Source: Anaerolineaceae bacterium UBA2274 (GTDB lineage: Bacteria > Chloroflexota > Anaerolineae > Anaerolineales > Anaerolineaceae). From it: DNA of 14,433 nt. The stretch covers positions 3,592 to 18,024 of the forward strand of contig DDWY01000096.1 in assembly GCA_002347705.1 (NCBI GenBank), given 5' to 3'. Of the stretch, positions 1-7,133 are shown piece after piece. The notes under the pieces are model-generated. The model did not search any database. It was not told the origin of the DNA and saw nothing but the letters and a program-made list of their open reading frames with translations. Position numbers and translations under genes: made by a program. Numbering within the stretch: the stretch's first letter is position 1; each line of letters starts with the position of its first letter.

Positions 1-1
1 A

Positions 2-1273
2 CTAATCCGACCAGTTCTCCAAAGTTTTCTTGACATCTGCAAGGAAGTTGTCGCCGCTTTCGCCGTCAATCGCGCGGTGGTCGAAAACGAGTGAAAGATA
101 AACCATTGGGCGGATGGCGATCGAATCGTTGCCGTTCTCATCGGTGATCACAACCGCGCGCTTTTGCATGGCGCCCGTGCCCAGGATGCCTAACTGGGGT
201 TGGTTGATGATGGGCATGGCAAACAGCGAGCCTGCCGTGCCGTGATTGGTGAGCGTGAAAGTTCCTCCACGGACATCGTCTGGCGAGAGTTTCTTATTGC
301 GGGCGCGTTCTGCCAGGTCGTTGACCTGGGATGCGATGCCCTTCAGAGAAAGATTCTGGACCTGCTTGATGACCGGGACGATCAGCCCGCCTTCACCCAG
401 CGCAACCGCCATGCCAATGTTGACGTCGCTGAAGGCAAAAATGCCTTCATCTGTCCAGGTGGCGTTGACGATTTTGTGTTCACTCAGAGCCTTGGCCATT
501 GCCGCCACAAAATAGGCTGTCAGGGTCAGGTTAACCCCGTCGGCAGCAAATTTGGCTTTGTTTGCCTTGCGGTGAGCCAAGACGCGGCTCATGTCCACTT
601 CCATGACGGTCAAAACGTGCGGCGAGGTTAGCACCGAATCTACCATGCGGGCAGCGATCTGCTTGCGCGTGGAAGTGTGGGGGATGAGGGTGCCGGGGAT
701 GTCTGTGGGTACAGGGGCTGCCTTGGCAGGCTGCACCGGCTTTTCTTTCAGTTCCGGTTTGGGTTCTGGGACTCGCTGCGATTCCTTCTTCGGGTTGGCC
801 AGATATGCTTCGACATCCTGCTTTGTGATCCGACCGCCTGAGCCTGTGCCCTGGATCTGGTCTGGATCAAGTTGGTGTTCGTCAAGCATTTTTCTGACCA
901 ACGGGGACAGGAAGCCTGATTTAGCGGCAGGTTTTTCTGCAAGGACAAGTTTTTCCTGTTCAACCACTTCAACCGGAGCTTCTTCCTCTTGCGGGACCTG
1001 TGCGGGTTCTACGGTCTCTTCATCCAGTGACTCTCCGGGTTCGCCGATCCATCCCATATTCTCGCCAACCTGAACGGAATCGCCCGCTGCCACATCAATA
1101 CGCAGCAGGGTACCGGAAATCGGGCTGGGGAATTCGGTCACGACTTTGTCTGTTTCGAGTTCCACCACAGATTCAAATTCTTCCACTTTGTCGCCGACTT
1201 GTTTGAGCCAGGCAACCACTGTCAGTTCTTCCACACCTTCGCCCGGTCTTGGGGCGATTAATTTCGTAGCCAT
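2..1273 (-). CDS. Dihydrolipoamide acyltransferase, E2 of a 2-oxoacid dehydrogenase complex
   Basis: E2 core of a cytoplasmic 2-oxoacid dehydrogenase complex: its lipoyl arm takes the acyl group from E1 and passes it to CoA. The 423 residues show the classic order. An N-terminal lipoyl domain (about 1-77) has the lipoylated lysine in ETDKV (K43). A Glu/Pro-rich linker (78-118) is followed by a peripheral subunit-binding domain (about 119-157, with SPLVRKML and GSGGRITKQDV), a second Pro/Lys linker (160-195), and the catalytic acyltransferase domain (about 195-423) ending in DHRAIDG, with catalytic His399 and Asp403. The length is normal for a one-lipoyl E2. The ATG is preceded by a strong AGGAGG site that overlaps the stop codon of the upstream E1 gene; only 8 bases separate the two frames, so they are translationally coupled. 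The acyl substrate (pyruvate, branched-chain or 2-oxoglutarate) cannot be told from sequence, so no symbol is given. An E3 gene is not in the window. Confidence 0.95.
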   Translation of the reverse strand: MATKLIAPRPGEGVEELTVVAWLKQVGDKVEEFESVVELETDKVVTEFPSPISGTLLRIDVAAGDSVQVGENMGWIGEPGESLDEETVEPAQVPQEEEAPVEVVEQEKLVLAEKPAAKSGFLSPLVRKMLDEHQLDPDQIQGTGSGGRITKQDVEAYLANPKKESQRVPEPKPELKEKPVQPAKAAPVPTDIPGTLIPHTSTRKQIAARMVDSVLTSPHVLTVMEVDMSRVLAHRKANKAKFAADGVNLTLTAYFVAAMAKALSEHKIVNATWTDEGIFAFSDVNIGMAVALGEGGLIVPVIKQVQNLSLKGIASQVNDLAERARNKKLSPDDVRGGTFTLTNHGTAGSLFAMPIINQPQLGILGTGAMQKRAVVITDENGNDSIAIRPMVYLSLVFDHRAIDGESGDNFLADVKKTLENWSD

Positions 1274-1281
1274 TTATCCTC

Positions 1282-3699
1282 CTAAAGAATGGCAGGGAAG
1301 CGATCAGGATCGCTTTCCCGCATGATTTCGTATGCCGCGTTAAAAATAGTTTCCGCGTTGGGTTTGCTGTAATAATCGCCATCGGTGCCGTAAGCCGGGC
1401 GATGGTTGGCTGCGCTGAGCGTGCGAGGCGCAGAATCCAGCCACTGGTAACCGCCTTGCTTCTCGAGCACTTCCTGCATCATGTAGGCGGTGGTGCCGCC
1501 GGGCATGTCCTCATCCACAAAAAGCACCCGTGAGGTCTTTTTGAGCGAGTCAACGATGCTGTGATTGAGGTCAAAGGGCAAAAGCGTCTGGACGTCGATC
1601 AGTTCAACGTCAACGCCCACCTGGGCAAGCCTTTCTGCTGCTTGCTGAGCGATGCGCACGGTGGCTCCGTAGGTCACCAGGGTCAAATCTTTTCCCTCCC
1701 TGAGCACTTCAGGGACACCAAGGGGCAGTTTAAACTCGGCGATATTGTCTGGCAGGCGTTCCTTGAGGCGGTAGCCATTCAGGACCTCGACGACCAGGGC
1801 GGGATCATCGCCTTTGATGAGGGTGTTATAGAAACCTGCTGCCTGGGTCATGTTGCGCGGGACTGCCACATGGATGCCCCGAATGAGGTTGATGATGCCT
1901 GCCATCGGCGAACCGGAGTGGAAGACGCCCTCAAGACGATGACCGCGCGTGCGGATAATCACGGGAGCTTGTTGGCGACCAACCGTGCGCCAGCGCAGAT
2001 TGGAAAGGTCATCTGCCATGATCTGGAGCGCGTAAAGCAGATAATCGAGATACTGGATTTCAGCAATCGGGCGGAAGCCACGCAGGGCTAAGCCAATGGC
2101 CTGACCCAGGATAGTGGCTTCACGGATGCCAGTGTCGGACACACGTGAAGGACCATACTTTTCCTGCAAACCGCGGAAAGCCTGGTTGACATCGCCAAGA
2201 TTGCCAACATCTTCGCCAAAAGCGACCATCAGTGGCTCGCGGGCAAGAATTTCATCAAAAGCTTTGTTGAGCACTTCAAAACCCATCAGGGTTGGTGAGT
2301 TTTCGCTGAATTTTGCTTCGACCGGATTCACTTTCATCGGCGATTTGGCAGAGTCAGAGAGAAGGAACCTGTTATAGTAGGCCTGTTTTTCAGTTTCCAG
2401 GCTGGTGGAGAGATCCACCAAGGCTTTGCGTGCTTCAGTTGCTTGATCTTTGGTCAGAACAAGCGCCTGGTGAATGGCAGAGGCGGCATCACTGAAGATT
2501 GGATCCTGAATGCCTTTGAGTTCATGATTGATAGTTTCAATTGCCGCTTTCTGGACGGACGCGCTAGCAGCAAGTTCCGAAAGCTTTTGTGAAGTGGTCT
2601 TGACAAACTGCTTGATGGGCGTCTGGAAACTCTCCCATGCCCTCTTGCGGGCTTGTTCGACGGCTTTCTTGTCTTCAAGCTCAAATTCACTGAGTTGCTC
2701 GTCGGTGGCGACGTTGTTATCGATGAGATACTGGCGGAAACGGCGCAGGCAGTCATTATCGTACTCCCACTCGAGGCGCTCTTTGGACTTGTAGCGTTCG
2801 TGAGAACCGGAGGTGGAGTGCCCCTGGGGTTGCGTGGCGTCGGTGACATGCACCAGCGCGGGAATGTGATACTTGCGGGCTGTGTCGGCTGCTTCGTGAT
2901 AGGTTTGCAGCAATGCGGGGTAATCCCAGGCTTGAACCTGGTAGAGGTCGTATCCCCGGTCGCACTGCTCGGCCGGGCAGGGCACGCGTTGAAAACCTTG
3001 TAGAATGGCGGAGATATTTTCTTTTACCATCTGGAACTCATTGGGTACTGAGATGCCGTAGCCATCGTCATAAATGCTCAAGATCGCCGGGGCGTGGAGA
3101 ACGCCAATGGCATTGACCGTTTCCCAGAAGAGACCCTCAGAAGTCGAGGCATTGCCGATACTGGTCCAGGTGATCTCGTTGCCGTTCTGGCTGAAATTGT
3201 CGAATTTTTTCAACTCCGCATTTTTTCGATAGAGCACAGAAGCTTGTGCCAAACCGACCGCCCGGGGCATCTGAGCGGCGGTGGGGGCTATGTCCGCGGA
3301 TGAGTTGTAGCGATCGGTCTGCTTGAGCCAATTACCTTCCGCATCAATCAGCTGCGTGGAGAAATGCCCGTTCATATTGCGACCACCGCTGTTAGGGTCG
3401 AATTCAGGGTCTGCGTGCGCGTAGAGTTGCGCGAAAAATTCTTCAAGCGTGAGCAAATCGAGCGCCATCATCCAGGTTTGGTCGCGATAATAGCCTGAAC
3501 GCCAATCGCCCTTGCCAAAGGTGCGGGCGATTGCAAGTTGGGGGAGTTCCTTGCCGTCGCCGAAGATGCCGAATTTGGCTTTACCGGTCAGGACTTCACG
3601 GCGACCGATGATGGAAGCTTGTCTTGAGCGATAGCCCAGACGATAGTCGGCGATTAATTCTTCAGGTGTTAAAGGTAGGTTTTGTTTCGAATTTTCCAT
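1282..3699 (-). CDS. Fused alpha/beta E1 component of 2-oxoacid dehydrogenase (thiamine diphosphate-dependent)
   Basis: Thiamine diphosphate enzyme that decarboxylates a 2-oxoacid and acylates the lipoyl group of the E2 encoded immediately downstream. Its 805 residues join what are usually two proteins. An E1-alpha-like part (about 14-360) has YRDQTWMM (71-78), GNASTSEG (182-189), DDGYGIS (211-217) and a HSTSGSHERYKS loop (294-305) resembling the alpha-subunit phosphorylation loop. A charged helical linker (about 360-465) leads to an E1-beta-like part with GEDVG (495-499), DTGIREATILGQAIG (522-536) and HSGSPMAG (594-601), ending in a transketolase C-terminal domain (about 668-800). The usual GDG...NN cofactor/Mg signature reads GNA...DD here. 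From memory this matches a fused-E1 family known from Bacteroidetes and other phyla, so the change may be a family trait. The ATG at 3697-3699 has only a weak GGGAAG site. First gene of the E1-E2 operon. Substrate unknown. Confidence 0.93.
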   Translation of the reverse strand: MENSKQNLPLTPEELIADYRLGYRSRQASIIGRREVLTGKAKFGIFGDGKELPQLAIARTFGKGDWRSGYYRDQTWMMALDLLTLEEFFAQLYAHADPEFDPNSGGRNMNGHFSTQLIDAEGNWLKQTDRYNSSADIAPTAAQMPRAVGLAQASVLYRKNAELKKFDNFSQNGNEITWTSIGNASTSEGLFWETVNAIGVLHAPAILSIYDDGYGISVPNEFQMVKENISAILQGFQRVPCPAEQCDRGYDLYQVQAWDYPALLQTYHEAADTARKYHIPALVHVTDATQPQGHSTSGSHERYKSKERLEWEYDNDCLRRFRQYLIDNNVATDEQLSEFELEDKKAVEQARKRAWESFQTPIKQFVKTTSQKLSELAASASVQKAAIETINHELKGIQDPIFSDAASAIHQALVLTKDQATEARKALVDLSTSLETEKQAYYNRFLLSDSAKSPMKVNPVEAKFSENSPTLMGFEVLNKAFDEILAREPLMVAFGEDVGNLGDVNQAFRGLQEKYGPSRVSDTGIREATILGQAIGLALRGFRPIAEIQYLDYLLYALQIMADDLSNLRWRTVGRQQAPVIIRTRGHRLEGVFHSGSPMAGIINLIRGIHVAVPRNMTQAAGFYNTLIKGDDPALVVEVLNGYRLKERLPDNIAEFKLPLGVPEVLREGKDLTLVTYGATVRIAQQAAERLAQVGVDVELIDVQTLLPFDLNHSIVDSLKKTSRVLFVDEDMPGGTTAYMMQEVLEKQGGYQWLDSAPRTLSAANHRPAYGTDGDYYSKPNAETIFNAAYEIMRESDPDRFPAIL

Positions 3700-3726
3700 T
3701 GCTTCCCGTCTACAATTTTTAATTCA

Positions 3727-3755
3727 ATTATAGAGAGTCAACGAGTGCGAGGCAA
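3727..3755 (-). promoter_or_regulatory. Promoter of the E1-E2 dehydrogenase operon
   Basis: On the minus strand, a -35 box TTGCCT (3750-3755) and a perfect -10 box TATAAT (3727-3732) are separated by 17 bases, about 28 bases upstream of the E1 start codon. A second -35-like TTGACT lies too close to the -10 box to serve. The rest of the 133-base gap (3700-3832) holds no clear terminator for the ABC operon, only a weak 4-bp TACA/TGTA stem followed by a T-run, so read-through from the permease genes is possible. Confidence 0.7.
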
Positions 3756-3832
3756 AAAAATGTACAGGGAATGTAGAAGGGAATAGCGATAAGCAGTGGT
3801 TTTTTGGAAAGAAATTTGCCTGGATAAAAGGA

Positions 3833-4660
3833 TCAGCCTTTTACTGCGCCGCCGAGCATACCGCGGATGAAGAAGCGTTGGAAGAGGACATAAATCAGGA
3901 TGGTCGGTAAAGCGACGATAATCGCCCCGGCTGCCATGAGGGGAATATTGGCAGTGTACTTGCCCTGGAAGAAAGCCAGACCCACTGGCAGGGTACGCAG
4001 GGCTTCATTTTGCACCAGGACGAGGGCGAGAAGAAACTCATTCCAGGTCCACATGAAAATCAGGACGACCAGCGTGGTAACAGCGGGTTTCGCGATTGGC
4101 CAGAGAATGTACCAAAGCGTCTGCCACCTGGAACAACCGTCAATGGTGGCAGCGTCAGTTAATTCTCCAGGTGTATTTTCAAAAAATGAAGACATCCACA
4201 TCGTGCCAAAAGACACGCTCAGTCCGACTTGGGGGAGGATGAGCGCCCAGAGTGTGTCGGTTATTCCGAATGTGTCCATCAGGTTGTAGAGGGGGATGAT
4301 GACGGCTTCAAAGGGCACCATATAGCCGATGAGAATGAGAGGATAAAGCCAACTTTTTCCCGGAAGGGGCAGGGCGCCAAAGGCATAACCGCTGAGCGTT
4401 GAAAGAAAAACGCTGGAAATGACGACCGCAGTTGCGACGATGACACTGTTTTTGAAAAAGATATTAAACCGACCTACGCGCCATGCCTGTTCAAAATTAT
4501 CGAGGCTCCAATTGCTCGGAAGCGAAAAGGGTCCTTCCATCACTTCAGTGCTGGTCTTGAATGCACTGGTGAACATGCCCCAGATGGGGACAAGCACCAC
4601 AAGCATAAACACAATCAGGATGAAGTAACGCGGTAGGAGATTCTTCCAGGGATACTTCAC
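3833..4660 (-). CDS. Sugar ABC transporter permease (MalG/CUT1 type, second permease)
   Basis: Inner-membrane permease subunit of a carbohydrate importer, expected to pair with the product of the preceding gene and with a cytoplasmic ATPase. The 275 residues contain about six hydrophobic segments (about 12-32, 70-92, 104-124, 137-157, 190-214, 240-262). The cytoplasmic EAA loop (about 165-193, core GELTDAATIDGCSRW) contacts the ATPase, and the C-terminus has the RGMLGGAVKG ending typical of MalG-like permeases. The start codon is GTG; it shares bases with the TGA stop of the upstream permease (4-base overlap) and has a good GAGGAG site inside the end of that gene, pointing to translational coupling. 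The transported sugar is unknown. Confidence 0.93.
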   Translation of the reverse strand: MKYPWKNLLPRYFILIVFMLVVLVPIWGMFTSAFKTSTEVMEGPFSLPSNWSLDNFEQAWRVGRFNIFFKNSVIVATAVVISSVFLSTLSGYAFGALPLPGKSWLYPLILIGYMVPFEAVIIPLYNLMDTFGITDTLWALILPQVGLSVSFGTMWMSSFFENTPGELTDAATIDGCSRWQTLWYILWPIAKPAVTTLVVLIFMWTWNEFLLALVLVQNEALRTLPVGLAFFQGKYTANIPLMAAGAIIVALPTILIYVLFQRFFIRGMLGGAVKG

Positions 4661-5562
4661 GCGCTCTCCTCAGACCCTTGCTGCTGATAGCGGCGAATGA
4701 ATAATGAAATGACGAGAATAATCAGGGTCAGAACCGTCGCTATGGCAGCGGCATAGCCGATGCGGTTGTTGGTGAAGGCGGCTCGATAGATAAGAAAGCC
4801 GGTGACCATGGTTGTTTCACCTGGTCCACCTTTAGTGGTGGTGTAGACCAGGTCGAAGACGCGCAAGGCTGCGATAATGGTGGTTACCAGGGCGACGGCA
4901 ATCTCGGAACGAAGCCCGGGCACGGTGATGTGAATAAATTGCTTGAAGGTATTGGCACCATCCAGGCTGGCGGCTTCGTAATACTCATCCTGGATATGCT
5001 GCATTCCCGCCAGGAAGAGGACCATGCAAAAGCCGTATTGCACCCACGTGCCGATACTTCCTACGGCAGGCAAGGCCCAGGTGAAATCCCCCAGCCAGCT
5101 GATCGCGAAAACATCCAGTCCAATCTGGCGGAGTAAGCTGTTGATGGGTCCAAAGGTCGGGTTGAACATCCAGCGCCAGATGACACCGACAACCACCATG
5201 CTGATGACCTGGGGCAGAAAAAGCGCGGTACGAAAGAAGGCAAAACCCGGAATGGGGCGTCGGCTAAGCATGGAAGCCAGAAAAAGACCGATCAGGATTG
5301 GGATGATGCTGTAGAAAATCACAAAAATCAAGTTGTTTCGTAAGGCATTGTGAAACTTGGGGTCCGAAAATAACTCAACATAGTTGCCGAGTCCGATCCA
5401 GACCTTATTCTGGCTGAACCCATCCCACTGGTAGAAACTACTGCGAATGGTTTCGAGAATGGGTAAAAAAGTAAACAGGAGATACACCAACAAAGCTGGA
5501 AGGAGGTACCACCAACCCTTCCAGCGCGATTCTCCAGGATATTTTTTCGTTACATTCGCCAT
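4657..5562 (-). CDS. Sugar ABC transporter permease (MalF/UgpA/CUT1 type, first permease)
   Basis: Membrane permease of the same carbohydrate importer. The 301 residues have a short basic N-terminus, about six membrane segments (first about 18-37, last about 268-289) and an EAA loop at about 195-215 (core EAASLDGANTF, then the conserved Pro215). It lacks the long second periplasmic loop of enteric MalF and resembles the roughly 300-residue UgpA/LacF-type proteins. The ATG at 5560-5562 has no recognisable Shine-Dalgarno sequence; just upstream lies the intercistronic stem-loop that follows the binding-protein gene. Expression may therefore be lower than that of the binding protein. Substrate unknown. 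Confidence 0.93.
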   Translation of the reverse strand: MANVTKKYPGESRWKGWWYLLPALLVYLLFTFLPILETIRSSFYQWDGFSQNKVWIGLGNYVELFSDPKFHNALRNNLIFVIFYSIIPILIGLFLASMLSRRPIPGFAFFRTALFLPQVISMVVVGVIWRWMFNPTFGPINSLLRQIGLDVFAISWLGDFTWALPAVGSIGTWVQYGFCMVLFLAGMQHIQDEYYEAASLDGANTFKQFIHITVPGLRSEIAVALVTTIIAALRVFDLVYTTTKGGPGETTMVTGFLIYRAAFTNNRIGYAAAIATVLTLIILVISLFIRRYQQQGSEESA

Positions 5563-5570
5563 AGATAAAT

Positions 5571-5602
5571 GAAAAAGACCGGCACGCTGTGTACCGGTCT
5601 TT
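5571..5602 (-). terminator. Intercistronic stem-loop, partial terminator or mRNA stabiliser
   Basis: Between the binding-protein stop codon and the permease start, a 9-bp perfect inverted repeat (AAAGACCGG at 5574-5582 against CCGGTCTTT at 5594-5602) encloses an 11-base loop. On the minus strand the stem ends in a run of five T, the form of an intrinsic terminator. Since the downstream permeases clearly belong to the same operon, it most likely acts as a leaky terminator or 3' stabiliser that makes the binding protein more abundant than the permeases, as known for other sugar ABC operons. Confidence 0.8.
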
Positions 5603-5612
5603 CGTTTTAGAT

Positions 5613-6947
5613 TTATTCCGATTGGGACTGCAGGTAAGCTGCGTAATCAGCCTCGACTGCTTCGGTGAAATTGGCTGGGGTTGAAATGCCGCCAAGAAGT
5701 TTTTGCAATTCGGCAACCAGGGTGTCATAGAAGGTAGGAGTCGCCCAGTCGATGTAGTGACCGACGGCATTAGCCTGGTTGATCGTATTCCAGGCGTTTA
5801 GCGTGTCGCCAAAGAGATTCTTGGTTTCCAGCTTGCTGTCTTCTGGCAGAGCCATGGCCGGGAGCATACCAGCTTCAGCCCAGAGCTCAGCGGCACGGGG
5901 ACTGATCATCCAATTGAGGTATTCTGCCGCAAGTTCCTGCTTTTCGGAGGTTTTGCGGATGGCGAAGGGGATACCCACACCGCCAATAGCCAAGCCTGTT
6001 TGACCCTCATATGGGGGCAAGAGGAAGAAACCAAACTCCTGGTCGGTGTCGACCATCAGTTCAGGGGCGAGCCAGGAACCTGTGATGGTCATGGCGCCAT
6101 TTCCGGCTTTGAAGAGATTGTTGCTGTCATCGTAACCGATGCCAGGGAAACCATCGCTGAAATAACCGGCATTTGCCCAGTCCAATAGAATCTGAGCTGC
6201 CTGGCGATTCTCGGGGGTGTCAAAGCTGACATTATTGACACCATAGGTGAGGTTGTTGATGTAATCCAGCGAAACAAGCAGGTGCTGGATGGCGCTGAAT
6301 TCATGGATGGCGTTCCATCCATCCAGCGATCCAAAGGAAATTGGGGTGATACCTGCAGCCTTAATTTCCGCAAGCAAGGCTTCGAAATCTTCGAACGTGG
6401 TGGGAACATCCCAACCATTTTTCTTGAAAGTGTCTTTGTTATAAAATACGCCCACTACTTCAGCAGTCGGGCTGACACCATAAAGGTTGCCAGTACCGAA
6501 AGTCTTGCCGTCTTCAGTGAAGCTGTTGCGGCTGGCGACGCTGGTGGAAAAGACCGTGCCCCAGTTGTACTGGTCGAGGTAGGAATTAAGCGGCAGCAGG
6601 AGACCGGCTTCCACCAAGGCGCCCATGTCATTGCGACCCTGATTTACCTGGGCTACGTCAGGACCATCGGCTTTGGTAAGTGCAAGTTTGACGGTAGTGC
6701 GAAGATCATCCAGTACTTTGACCTCACGTTGAATGCGAACGCCGGGGTGGGCAGCTTCGAATTCTGCGTTGAGGGTTTCGATGACTTTGCTTTCCTCGTC
6801 GCGGTAAAACTGATCCCAAACCAAAAGCACCTCTTCTTCGGTTCCGGCAACTGGTGCTTGATCAGTTGGTGAGGCGGGTTTGGCGCAGGCTGAGAGGAGG
6901 ATCATCAGGGCAAGGCTGATTGATAAAAAGATAGTGCGTTTCTTCAT
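5613..6947 (-). CDS. Extracellular sugar-binding lipoprotein of an ABC importer (SBP family 1)
   Basis: Cell-surface solute receptor that delivers a sugar to the two permeases encoded downstream. The 444 residues begin with a lipoprotein signal peptide: MKKR, a hydrophobic stretch, and the lipobox LSAC with the lipidated Cys21. A linker rich in Ala, Pro and Thr follows. The mature part has the layout of family 1 binding proteins: a VWDQFYRDEE start, VAQVNQGRND, GVFYNKDTFKKNGW (first-lobe signature), GNGAMTITGSW and an EYLNWMISPRAAELW tail. A strong AAGGAG lies 6 bases before the ATG. First gene of the operon. No ATPase gene is found here; CUT1 importers often share one encoded elsewhere. The ligand cannot be deduced. 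Confidence 0.93.
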   Translation of the reverse strand: MKKRTIFLSISLALMILLSACAKPASPTDQAPVAGTEEEVLLVWDQFYRDEESKVIETLNAEFEAAHPGVRIQREVKVLDDLRTTVKLALTKADGPDVAQVNQGRNDMGALVEAGLLLPLNSYLDQYNWGTVFSTSVASRNSFTEDGKTFGTGNLYGVSPTAEVVGVFYNKDTFKKNGWDVPTTFEDFEALLAEIKAAGITPISFGSLDGWNAIHEFSAIQHLLVSLDYINNLTYGVNNVSFDTPENRQAAQILLDWANAGYFSDGFPGIGYDDSNNLFKAGNGAMTITGSWLAPELMVDTDQEFGFFLLPPYEGQTGLAIGGVGIPFAIRKTSEKQELAAEYLNWMISPRAAELWAEAGMLPAMALPEDSKLETKNLFGDTLNAWNTINQANAVGHYIDWATPTFYDTLVAELQKLLGGISTPANFTEAVEADYAAYLQSQSE

Positions 6948-6990
6948 GGAGTTCTCCTTGAGTAAGTGAATAATTCTAATGCAAATTTAA

Positions 6991-6996
6991 ATTATA
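6991..6996 (-). promoter_or_regulatory. -10 box of the sugar ABC operon
   Basis: A perfect minus-strand TATAAT lies about 45 bases upstream of the binding-protein start codon. At 15-18 bases spacing no acceptable -35 box is visible, which would fit a promoter that needs an activator. The repeated motif at 7025-7059 sits 28 bases further upstream. Confidence 0.55.
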
Positions 6997-7024
6997 ACCC
7001 AGCAAAAAAAGGAATAGGACTAGC

Positions 7025-7059
7025 TGTCGAAACTTGTCGAAACTATAGCTGACGAAACT
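7025..7059. repeat. Three short direct repeats TGWCGAAACT, candidate operator
   Basis: TGTCGAAACT occurs at 7025-7034 and 7035-7044 in tandem, and TGACGAAACT at 7050-7059. The first and third copies are each preceded by TAGC. The cluster lies between the divergent ABC operon and glpX, 28 bases from the -10 box of one and 29 bases from that of the other. That placement suits a regulator acting on both promoters, but the binding protein is unknown. Confidence 0.5.
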
Positions 7060-7088
7060 ATTTGAGAAACGCGATCAATTAGGGGGGG

Positions 7089-7094
7089 TATAAT
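7089..7094 (+). promoter_or_regulatory. -10 box of glpX
   Basis: A perfect TATAAT follows a run of seven G and lies 39 bases before the glpX ATG. The nearest -35-like element, TTGAGA at 7062-7067, is 21 bases away, too far for a normal sigma-70 promoter, so the promoter looks weak or activator-dependent. Confidence 0.5.
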
Positions 7095-7133
7095 TGAGGA
7101 GTGCTGTGGATTCCTGGTTAGAAAAGGAGAGAT

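Noticed and set aside
1561..2091. Plus-strand open frame of 176 codons opposite the E1 gene
   Set aside because: It lies antisense to the well-conserved E1-beta domain; codon bias on the other strand explains it.
3735..3740. TTGACT on the minus strand as -35 box of the E1-E2 promoter
   Set aside because: Only 2-3 bases separate it from the -10 box. TTGCCT at 3750-3755 has the correct 17-base spacing.
3757..3777. Weak TACA/TGTA hairpin with T-run as terminator of the ABC operon
   Set aside because: The stem is only 4 bp and AT-rich, too weak to call.
6282..6872. Plus-strand open frame of 196 codons opposite the sugar-binding protein gene
   Set aside because: It is fully antisense to a clear lipoprotein gene, with no start signals or known motifs.
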